Of a DNA stretch of 5,421 nt, positions 1-5,421 are shown piece by piece. Position numbers and translations under genes: made by a program. The notes under the pieces were generated by a model that saw only the letters and a program-made list of their open reading frames with translations, was not told the DNA's origin and did not search any database. This stretch comes from an uncultured bacterium (GTDB lineage: Bacteria; Eisenbacteria; RBG-16-71-46; CAIMUX01). The stretch lies in contig CAMPIC010000244.1 of NCBI GenBank assembly GCA_946886185.1, forward strand, positions 1-5,421. The letters run 5' to 3'. Within the stretch, counting starts at the first letter, position 1, and each line of letters begins with the position of its first letter.

Positions 1-796
1 CCACCAGGGCGTGCGCCAGTCCGCGGAAAATAGCCATGCCCGGTCCGTCCGCCTCGAGATCGCGCGCGGTGCGCGCGGCCCGCCGGCGATCGCCCCACTC
101 ACCCGGCAGCCAGGGCGGCACTTGCGCGAGCCGGAGCGCGCGGTCGGGATGGGGCATGAGCGCGAGGACGTTTCCGGCGGAATTGCACACTCCGGCCGCG
201 CCCGCATGGCTGCCGTTGGGAAGCGCCGGGAACTCTCGCGCCGCCTCCCCGGTCTCGTCTCCGAAGCGGAGCGCACTGCGCTGCTCGAGCCGCGCCAGAC
301 CGCCCGCGTCGCGCGCGGTGAACCGTCCTTCGCCGTGCGCGGTGGGCATCGGAAGCGCCGCATCGAGGTCGCGCGTGAAGATGCAGCTTTCCGCGGCGGG
401 CCCGGGAACGAGGAAGATCCAGCGCGTGAAATATCCGCTCCGCGAGGGGAGCTGATTGGGAGCGAGCGCCGCCTCGATCGCGCCGTCGTCCGGGACCAGA
501 CCCGCCTCGACCAGGATCTGCGCGCCGTTGCAGATGCCGAGCACCGGGACTCCTTCGCGAGCGCGCTCCGCGATGAGATCGATCACCGGCAGGCGCGCGG
601 CCACCACTCCCGCGCGGATGCGATCCTGATAGCTGAATCCGCCGGGAAGGAAATAGGCGTCGAAGCGCGCGAGTTCGGAGACCGGCTCGTTCCAGCGCAC
701 GATCCGGCCCTCGAGACCGGACCTCTGCACTGCTTCCAGACTCTCCGTCTCGCAGTTGCTCCCGGGAAACCGGATCACGGCGACGCGCGCGCTCAT
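1..796 (-). CDS. purQ: FGAM synthase subunit I, glutaminase (PurQ), 3' end outside window
   Basis: Class I glutamine amidotransferase subunit of phosphoribosylformylglycinamidine synthase. It hydrolyses glutamine and channels ammonia to PurL in the cytoplasm (de novo purine synthesis, step 4). 265 codons are visible with no stop, so the gene continues past position 1. Seen in the translation: the N-terminal PurQ motif FPGSNCET (residues 10-17), the oxyanion-region motif GGFSYQDRIRAG (52-63), the nucleophile elbow GICNGAQIL with Cys89, the late motif AHGEGRF, and MPHPDRA with the catalytic His216. The usual triad Glu after HP is Asp218 here. At over 265 residues it is longer than the roughly 227-residue B. 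subtilis protein; the extra length lies partly after the HPD motif, and DGPGMAIF near the visible end resembles a normal PurQ C-terminus, so little is probably missing. The ATG at 796 overlaps the purL stop (ATGA) and has a strong Shine-Dalgarno sequence, which fixes the start. Confidence 0.95.
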   Translation of the reverse strand, partial: MSARVAVIRFPGSNCETESLEAVQRSGLEGRIVRWNEPVSELARFDAYFLPGGFSYQDRIRAGVVAARLPVIDLIAERAREGVPVLGICNGAQILVEAGLVPDDGAIEAALAPNQLPSRSGYFTRWIFLVPGPAAESCIFTRDLDAALPMPTAHGEGRFTARDAGGLARLEQRSALRFGDETGEAAREFPALPNGSHAGAAGVCNSAGNVLALMPHPDRALRLAQVPPWLPGEWGDRRRAARTARDLEADGPGMAIFRGLAHALV

Positions 797-3264
797 GCTT
801 TCCTCCTCGGGCCGGCGCCCGCGCTGGGATCGAGCCAATCGAGCAACCGTCTCGACCAGAACCGGTGGAGCTCGATCAAATTCGCTTCGAACAGTGGGCT
901 GGAACCGCGCTTCACGATCCAGCGCGCCTCGGGCAGCACCTCTCCGAGGTCGAAGACACGCAGCCCTTTCTCTCGCAGATCCGGAGCCACGGTCGATGCG
1001 GGATCCACCTCGAGCACGAAACCGGGAGTCTCACTGAGGAGGAGCTCGTGCTCGGGAAGATCGCCCAGCGCGGCGAGGTCGCACGCGAGGCCGAATCCTC
1101 CCGGTCCGTCTTCGAACACCATCATCTCGAAGAGCGCGCGCAGAAGTCCGCCGTCGGAGATGTCGTGACACGCGCGCAGGAGGCCGCGCTGGGCGAGCGC
1201 CTGGACCGCGTGGATCTCGGCCGCTTGCGCGATCAAAGAGCGGTCCGGCACCCGCCCTCCCGCTTCGCGACGCGGTCGTCCCCAGTGACGGCCGCGCTCT
1301 CCCACGAGCAGAATGCGATCGCCCGGCTGCGCCAGGCGCTGCGCCACCGACCTTCCGTAATCGTCGAGAATCCCGAAGCAGGCCACGATCGGCGAGGGAG
1401 GAATCGCGCGCCCGCGGCTCGACTGGTTGTAGAGCGAAACGTTCCCCGAGACGATCGGGAGCGGCTCGTCAGGACGATCCGGACTTCCGAGCGCCCGGCA
1501 GGCGTCGGCCATTCCGCGGAGCGAGGCGTCTAGATCCCCGAGACAGATCGGATCCTCCGGATTTCCGAAGTTGAGGCAGTCGGTGACGGCGAGCGGCTTC
1601 GCTCCGGTCGCGGCGACGTTACGCGCGCTCTCCATGACCGCGAGCGCGCCTCCCCAGTACGGGTCGAGCGCGCCGTACTCCGGATTGCCGTCCACGGAAA
1701 CGGCCACGCCGAGCGCCGCTCCGGAGATCGGACGGAGCACTCCGGCGTCGGCTTCTCCGGGACGCAGGAGCGCCTGGCCGCGCACTTCCTGGTCGTAGCC
1801 GCGATAGATGGGCGCGCGGCAGGCGGCGTTCCATCCACTCAGCTGCGCGCGCAGCCAGCCGTTCCAATCGTCGGGCCGCACCGGATCCAGCGATGGAATC
1901 GAATGCGCGCGCGGAGCAACCCGTCTCTCCGCGATGGGCGATTCCTGGAGGATCGTTCCCTCGAGCTCGCACACCACCTCACCGCGCCAGCGGCACCGGT
2001 AGACCGGCGCGTCCATGACGCGGCCGATCACGGCGGCGCGCGCGCCGGGATAGACCGCTCCGAGCTCGTACCGATCGTTGAAGATCGAGAGCAGAGTCTC
2101 GGCGTGCGCTTCCGGCACCGCCCAGACGAATCGCTCCTGCGTCTCTCCGCACAGGATCTGATGCGGGAGAAGCGATCCGGGCGCGTGCGGCACCTGATCG
2201 AGATGGATGTCGGCGCCGAATCCTCCCGCCAGCACGAGCTCTGACGATGCGCCGCCCAGTCCGCCGGCTCCCAGATCCTTGCAGCCGATTTCGATCTTCG
2301 CTTCTTCGAGCCAGTCCCACACTTCCTTGGTCGCTTCCACGAGGACGCGCTTGAGGAACGGATCGTGCACCTGAACCGCGCCGCGATTGTGCGCCGCTTC
2401 CTCCTCGTCGAGAATCTGCGAGGCGAACGAGGCGCCGCCCAGCCCGGTCGAGTCGGTCGGCTTTCCCACCAGGACCAGCACATACGGAACGGAGCGAGCC
2501 GCCTCGGGAACGCGGCTGCGAATGATCCGCCGGCGCGGCATTGCCCCGAAGGCGACCACGTTGACGAGGCAGTTGTCGTCGAAGCCCTCGTGGAACCACA
2601 CATCTCCGCCCAGATTGGGCACCCCGAGCGCGTTGCCGTACTCCCCGATCCCCCGGATCACGCCGCGCGCGATGGCACGAACGCGTTCCCCGTCAGGTCC
2701 ATCGGGGTCTCCGAAGCGCAGCGGGTCGAGCACGCCCATGACGTCGCATCCCATGCAGTAGACATCGCGCACGATGCCGCCGACCCCGGTCGCCGCCCCT
2801 TCGATCGGGAGCACTTGAGAGGGATGGTTGTGGCTCTCGTGCGCCACCACCAGGACCCACTCTTCGCCGTTCCACGAGCCGAGCGAGACGATGCCGGCGT
2901 CCTCGCCGGGACCGAGCACCACATGCGACGCCAGCGGCGGGATGTGGCGTTTGAGAAAGGGGCGGCTGCTCTTATACGAGCAGTGCTCACTCAGGGAAAC
3001 GTCGAGGAGAAACGCTTCCGGAAGGAGAGGATCGCGACCGAGCCGTCCGATCAGGTACTGCCATTCCTCGAAGGAGAGTCCGAGCCCCCACTGCGCGTTT
3101 TCCGCGCGCACCTCCTCGCGCGATCGGCCCGCGATGCGCACCGTGGGCGCCAGGTCGTGGGCAGCGCGAGTGTCGCGCGCGCCTCCGCCGGCATCCTGCG
3201 CGGGATCTGCGGAAGCCGGCTCGTTCGAACCGGTGGATCGACTCTCTTCTTCGGACAAGATCAC
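793..3264 (-). CDS. purL: FGAM synthase subunit II, small-type PurL
   Basis: ATP-dependent synthetase subunit of phosphoribosylformylglycinamidine synthase. It amidates FGAR to FGAM with ammonia from PurQ. With the GTG start at 3264 it is 823 residues, against about 740 for B. subtilis PurL. Motifs in order (GTG numbering): SEHCSYK with the active-site His94; GPGEDAGIV; ESHNHPSQV (143-151), followed by EGAATGVGGIVRDV; a CKDLGAGGL segment; CGETQER (372-378); then the second repeat with AVTDCLNFGNP, SGNVSLYN (606-613), CHDISDGGL (699-707) and LLLSETPGF. Both AIR-synthase-like halves are complete. The first 45 or so residues are an Ala/Ser/Asp/Glu-rich extension with no family match. The start is GTG 3264 because it overlaps the purB stop (GTGA) and follows GGGAGGA; TTG at 3276 or 3258 are alternatives. 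The gene ends in TGA overlapping the purQ ATG. PurL of this type normally also needs PurS, which is not in the window. Confidence 0.96.
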   Translation of the reverse strand: MILSEEESRSTGSNEPASADPAQDAGGGARDTRAAHDLAPTVRIAGRSREEVRAENAQWGLGLSFEEWQYLIGRLGRDPLLPEAFLLDVSLSEHCSYKSSRPFLKRHIPPLASHVVLGPGEDAGIVSLGSWNGEEWVLVVAHESHNHPSQVLPIEGAATGVGGIVRDVYCMGCDVMGVLDPLRFGDPDGPDGERVRAIARGVIRGIGEYGNALGVPNLGGDVWFHEGFDDNCLVNVVAFGAMPRRRIIRSRVPEAARSVPYVLVLVGKPTDSTGLGGASFASQILDEEEAAHNRGAVQVHDPFLKRVLVEATKEVWDWLEEAKIEIGCKDLGAGGLGGASSELVLAGGFGADIHLDQVPHAPGSLLPHQILCGETQERFVWAVPEAHAETLLSIFNDRYELGAVYPGARAAVIGRVMDAPVYRCRWRGEVVCELEGTILQESPIAERRVAPRAHSIPSLDPVRPDDWNGWLRAQLSGWNAACRAPIYRGYDQEVRGQALLRPGEADAGVLRPISGAALGVAVSVDGNPEYGALDPYWGGALAVMESARNVAATGAKPLAVTDCLNFGNPEDPICLGDLDASLRGMADACRALGSPDRPDEPLPIVSGNVSLYNQSSRGRAIPPSPIVACFGILDDYGRSVAQRLAQPGDRILLVGERGRHWGRPRREAGGRVPDRSLIAQAAEIHAVQALAQRGLLRACHDISDGGLLRALFEMMVFEDGPGGFGLACDLAALGDLPEHELLLSETPGFVLEVDPASTVAPDLREKGLRVFDLGEVLPEARWIVKRGSSPLFEANLIELHRFWSRRLLDWLDPSAGAGPRRKA
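801..808 (-). promoter_or_regulatory. Shine-Dalgarno of purQ
   Basis: The minus strand reads GAGGAGGA here, inside the last codons of purL. Its GGAGG core (806-802) lies 5 nt before the ATG at 796. With the ATGA overlap this supports both independent initiation and coupled re-initiation of purQ, in keeping with balanced PurL and PurQ synthesis. Confidence 0.8.
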
Positions 3265-4571
3265 GCATCCTCCCAAGCATGCGCCAAGCTCCGTTCGTAG
3301 ATCGGGTCGAGGTGGCGCAGGTAGTACTGGGGATCGAAAAGCTCCGCGAGCGCTTCCGGAGAAATCTGCTCTGTCACGGTCGGATCCTTGGCGAGCCGCT
3401 CCTGGAGTGAGCCGCCCTCTTCCCAGACCCGCATCGCGTTCTCCTGGACCAGTCGATACGCCGTCTCTCTCACGCCCAGCGCTTCGGTGAGCGCGAGCAG
3501 GACGCGCTGCGAAAAGACCAGACCGCCGCTTCCTTCCAGATTCGCGCGCATCCGCTCCGGAAACACGGTCAAGCCGGCGAGCACGAAACCGAGACGATCG
3601 ATCAAGTAGTCGGACAAGATCAAACTATCGGGCAGGATGATACGCTCCACCGAGCTGTGGCTGATGTCCCGCTCGTGCCAGAGCGCGACGTTCTCCACCG
3701 CGGCGTGCGCGTTTCCGCGCAGGACCCGCGCGAGTCCGCTGATCCGCTCGCACAGGATCGGATTGCGTTTGTGCGGCATCGCCGAAGAACCTTTCTGCCC
3801 CTTGGCGAACGGCTCTTCCGCCTCCCGCACCTCGGTGCGCTGGAGATGGCGGATCTCCACCGCGATCCGCTCCATCGACGCGCCCAATCCGGCCAGCGCG
3901 GAGAAGAGAGCGGCGTGGCGATCGCGCGGCCCCACCTGGGTCGCGGCCGGCTCGGCCCGCAGGCCGAGACGGGCCACGGTCTGTTCCTCCAGCGCCGGAG
4001 CGAGATGAGCCGCGGTGCCGACCGCTCCGGAGATCTTCCCGTACGCGAGATCGTCGAACGCGGCCGTGAGGCGCGCGTGCTGCCGCCCGATCTCGTTGTA
4101 CCAACCGAGCGCCTTGAGCCCGAAGCTGGTCGGTTCGGCGTGCACTCCGTGGGTGCGTCCCACGCAGACGGTCTCGCGATGCGCGAGAGCGAGCGCGCGC
4201 AGCCGGGCGCCCACCACGCGCAACCCGCGATCGATCGGGGGCCGGGCGCGTTGGATCTGGATCCCGAGCGCGGTGTCGACCAGGTCGGAAGAGGTCATCC
4301 CGAAGTGGAGTTAGGTGCGATCCTATCCCAGGGAGTTTCCGTCATCGGTGAGGAACGCGATGACGTCATGATGGAGCGTGGCTACGAGCGCATCGATCCG
4401 TTCGACGTCGAAAGAGGCCTTGGCCCGCGCGCGCGCCGTGACTCCGGAGGGCGCGATGGCGGCGTCCTCCAACGTCTGGAGGTGCGCCAGCTCCACTTCC
4501 AGCCAGATCGAGAAACGTCCGGTGTCGGAGAAGAGCGCGCGCATCTCGGGCCGGGTGTATCGACGGATCAT
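3261..4571 (-). CDS. purB: adenylosuccinate lyase (PurB), frame broken by two in-frame stops
   Basis: Fumarase/aspartase-superfamily lyase acting twice in purine synthesis, on SAICAR and on adenylosuccinate. The frame has 436 codons plus the final TGA; B. subtilis PurB has 431. N-terminal motifs: RYTRPEM, WLEVELAHLQ and HHDVIAF (residues 67-73, with the His68 position). Codon 83 is TAG and codon 87 is TAA. The same frame then continues LHFGMTSSD (His89), GRTHGVHAEPTSFG (His141) and the signature loop GSSAMPHKRNP (Ser262, Ser263), then WHERDISHSS. Positions His68, His89, His141 and Ser262 coincide with the B. subtilis numbering, so there is no insertion or deletion; only substitutions break the frame. 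The two open pieces are 4323-4571 (82 residues) and 3261-4298 (345 residues from an internal ATG lacking a good Shine-Dalgarno and lacking His68 and His89). Start ATG 4571 has GGAGG 6 nt upstream. The 3' end overlaps purL (GTGA). Identity is certain; whether a working enzyme is made is not. Confidence 0.93.
3268..3274 (-). promoter_or_regulatory. Shine-Dalgarno of purL
   Basis: The minus strand reads GGGAGGA within the last codons of purB. The GGAGG core ends 4 nt before the GTG at 3264, which is slightly short but workable, and 10 nt before the TTG at 3258. It favours GTG 3264, whose GTGA overlaps the purB stop, over the longer frame starting with TTG at 3276, which would begin inside this ribosome-binding sequence. 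Confidence 0.65.
4311..4325 (-). other. two in-frame stop codons within purB
   Basis: Reading the minus strand in the purB frame: GGA, TAG (4325-4323), GAT, CGC, ACC, TAA (4313-4311), CTC, CAC, TTC, GGG, ATG. PurB relatives recalled from memory have an acidic residue at the first site (as in T. maritima, IGED) and an aromatic residue at the second (before LHFG, FHYG or similar). The simplest parent codons are GAG and TAC. Each is one base away, and both would be G:C to T:A changes, at 4325 and 4311. Confidence 0.95.
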
Positions 4572-4747
4572 GATTCGCCTCCGGCACGCAGAAGGATCGC
4601 TTCAGGCTCGCTGCCTCCGACTCTCGGATGAATCACCTCTGACTCGCTGCGCCGCTCCATCGCACTCATTGCTGCTCCCGCTTCCGCCACGCCGTGGTTC
4701 CGTGGTTCGATGGCGATCATCCTCACTCCGTCTTCCACGTCGATCAT
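4568..4747 (-). CDS. possible small protein of 59 residues between htrA and purB
   Basis: An open frame of 59 codons fills the whole gap between htrA and purB. Its ATG at 4747 overlaps the htrA stop (ATGA) and its TGA overlaps the purB start (ATGA), matching the 4-nt joins between the neighbouring genes. A second ATG at 4720, in frame, has the better Shine-Dalgarno (GGAG at 4729-4726, 5 nt away) and would give 50 residues; the first ATG has only the purine-rich AGAAGAAGG directly against it. The peptide is hydrophilic, rich in Glu, Ala, Gly and Arg, ends in ILLRAGGES, and has no visible signal peptide, membrane segment or metal-binding motif. It does not look like PurS, the small subunit expected in such an operon. 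Third codon positions are about 64% G or C by hand count, moderate for this genome. I recognise no family. It could be a real coupled small gene or simply a leader kept open by chance. Confidence 0.4.
   Translation of the reverse strand: MIDVEDGVRMIAIEPRNHGVAEAGAAMSAMERRSESEVIHPRVGGSEPEAILLRAGGES
4578..4582 (-). promoter_or_regulatory. Shine-Dalgarno of purB
   Basis: GGAGG on the minus strand, 6 nt before the purB ATG at 4571. This is near-ideal spacing. It shows that the 5' end of purB is still equipped for translation despite the stops downstream. Confidence 0.8.
4693..4708. repeat. 8-bp perfect tandem duplication
   Basis: CGTGGTTC on the plus strand is present twice back to back. It lies inside the small ORF. 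The unit is not a multiple of three, so gain or loss of one copy would shift the frame of that ORF; this slightly weakens the case that the ORF is under protein-level selection. Confidence 0.6.
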
Positions 4748-4750
4748 CCT
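4714..4750 (-). repeat. 10-bp direct repeat carrying both start codons of the small ORF
   Basis: AGGATGATCG on the minus strand occurs at 4750-4741 and again at 4723-4714, exactly 27 bp (nine codons) apart. Each copy contains an in-frame ATG of the small ORF, and the first copy also contains the htrA stop. The intervening 17 bp are not repeated. It may be a trace of a small duplication or coincidence. Confidence 0.5.
4726..4729 (-). promoter_or_regulatory. candidate Shine-Dalgarno for the inner start of the small ORF
   Basis: GGAG on the minus strand, 5 nt before the in-frame ATG at 4720. It makes the 50-residue version of the small ORF a serious alternative to the ATG that overlaps the htrA stop. 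Confidence 0.35.
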
Positions 4751-5421
4751 TCTTCTGCGCCGGCTTCGACGGCGTCGGCCGTGGCGAGCACCGGAACGTC
4801 GATCAGCGCGCCGGAGCGTTCCACCGTGAAATGCAAGGTGTCCCCTACCTGGACTCCGAAGATCCGCCGCTGCGCCTCCGGATAGTTGGTCACGAGCGCG
4901 CCGTCGATCTTGCGGATGATGTCCCAGATCTCGAGCCCTGCCTCGGCGCCGGGGGAGCCGGCGTCGAGCTGCCGGATCACCAGACCGCGCCGATCGCTCG
5001 TCCCCAACGTGGCCGCGTAGGCGGCGCTCATCGGATCCACATAGATGCCCAAATTCACGTGGCGGACGTGTCCGAATTGAATGATCTCACGCGCGGCGCG
5101 CACCGCAGTGTTGATCGGGATGGCGAAGCCGATGCCGAGCGAGCCGCCTCCCTGCGTGAAAATGAAGGTGTTCAGTCCGATGACCTCGCCTCGACTGTTC
5201 ACCAGCGGCCCGCCGGAGTTGCCCGGATTGATCGCCGCGTCGGTTTGGATCATGTCCTTGTAGATCGGCTGATAGGGACTGCGCGAGCCGCGCGTGTCCT
5301 TGACGTCGCGATGGAGCGCGGAAATCACGCCGACCGTGACGGTGTGCTGCTTGTCGTAGAGATAAGATCCGAACGGATTGCCGATCGCGATGGCCCACTC
5401 CCCTACCATCAGATCGTCGGA
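4744..5421 (-). CDS. HtrA/DegP-type serine protease with one PDZ domain, 5' end outside window
   Basis: C-terminal 225 residues of a trypsin-like (S1C, HtrA/DegP/DegQ-like) protease, a family that degrades or refolds damaged proteins in the cell envelope. Visible parts in order: [13 protein letters not shown], the core strand before the active-site loops; VTVGVISAL; then [15 protein letters not shown] with the nucleophile Ser at window residue 69 (codon 5217-5215); [11 protein letters not shown], the L2 loop that shapes the substrate pocket; then one PDZ domain from about NLGIYVDP to the C-terminus, with [17 protein letters not shown] as the typical PDZ helix region. The catalytic His and Asp and any signal peptide or membrane anchor lie beyond the right edge, so the exact subtype (DegP, DegQ or DegS-like) and location cannot be assigned. 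The gene ends in TGA with only one PDZ domain in the window and no further domain. Its stop overlaps the ATG of the small ORF, linking it to the purine genes. Confidence 0.93.
   Translation of the reverse strand, partial: SDDLMVGEWAIAIGNPFGSYLYDKQHTVTVGVISALHRDVKDTRGSRSPYQPIYKDMIQTDAAINPGNSGGPLVNSRGEVIGLNTFIFTQGGGSLGIGFAIPINTAVRAAREIIQFGHVRHVNLGIYVDPMSAAYAATLGTSDRRGLVIRQLDAGSPGAEAGLEIWDIIRKIDGALVTNYPEAQRRIFGVQVGDTLHFTVERSGALIDVPVLATADAVEAGAEEG

Noticed and set aside
11..1168. Long plus-strand ORF of 385 codons opposite purQ and purL.
   Set aside because: It is antisense to well-supported genes, its Arg-rich product has no family motif, and high GC content makes antisense frames open.
1236..1305. 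Possible pair of compensating frameshifts in purL, where an Arg-rich segment (HWGRPRREAGGRVP) replaces the usual GGS-type motif.
   Set aside because: The spacing from the following Pro to the conserved CHDISDGG matches the family, GGRVP itself fits, and one alternative frame soon reaches a stop. Natural divergence is the simpler view, though an alignment of close relatives would settle it.
2365..3300. Plus-strand ORF of 311 codons opposite purL.
   Set aside because: It is a shadow of purL with no recognisable domain, and it runs past the purL start into the purB end with no ribosome-binding evidence.
4311..4325. A changed genetic code, or pyrrolysine or other special decoding, at the purB TAG and TAA.
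   Set aside because: Both TAG and TAA would have to be sense codons, yet no other in-frame TAA or TAG appears in roughly 1,800 codons of htrA, small ORF, purB, purL and purQ. The only nearby inverted repeat (TAGG at 4312-4315 with CCTA at 4322-4325) is a 4-bp stem, too small to be a recoding signal. PurB has no known pyrrolysine site.
4299..4325. Frameshift as the cause of the split purB.
   Set aside because: The two open pieces are in the same frame (their starts differ by 273 nt), and conserved residues keep their exact family positions across the gap.
3657..4631. Plus-strand ORF of 324 codons opposite purB and the small ORF, considered as a reason for the purB interruption (overprinting).
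   Set aside because: It is an antisense shadow of purB in a GC-rich region, shows no domain, and does not explain changes limited to two purB codons.
4568..4747. Intrinsic terminator or purine riboswitch between htrA and purB.
   Set aside because: I found no GC-rich hairpin followed by a T run on the minus strand and no recognisable riboswitch core; the segment is open as a coding frame instead.

Overview
The window is a tightly packed, G+C-rich (about two thirds by eye) bacterial segment in which every supported gene lies on the minus strand. Read in the direction of transcription, from high to low coordinates, it holds the 3' part of an HtrA/DegP-type serine protease gene, a possible 59-codon small ORF, purB (adenylosuccinate lyase), purL (small-type FGAM synthase, large subunit) and most of purQ (FGAM synthase glutaminase subunit, running off the left edge). 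There is no intergenic gap anywhere. If the small ORF is real, all four junctions are 4-nt stop/start overlaps: ATGA at htrA/sORF, sORF/purB and purL/purQ, and GTGA at purB/purL. This implies one transcript with translational coupling.

PurL and PurQ form FGAM synthase (step 4 of IMP synthesis). PurQ releases ammonia from glutamine and PurL uses it with ATP to amidate FGAR. PurB acts twice, converting SAICAR to AICAR and adenylosuccinate to AMP. The split PurL/PurQ form rules out the single-chain, roughly 1300-residue PurL of enterobacteria and other gammaproteobacteria. The third subunit of this type, PurS, is not seen. I cannot place the organism beyond an uncultured-looking high-GC bacterium.

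The most striking feature is in purB. Its frame aligns without gaps to known PurB proteins over about 436 codons, but two in-frame stops (TAG, then TAA four codons later) interrupt it at residues 83 and 87. They lie just before the conserved His89 segment. The rest of the gene is intact, and no other in-frame TAA or TAG occurs in roughly 1,800 codons of real coding sequence here. A recent double nonsense change, a local sequence error or DNA damage are the leading explanations. Local readthrough is less likely, and a changed genetic code is not supported.

Long plus-strand ORFs opposite purQ, purL and purB are shadows caused by the high GC content. No RNA gene, CRISPR array, mobile element, promoter or terminator could be supported.
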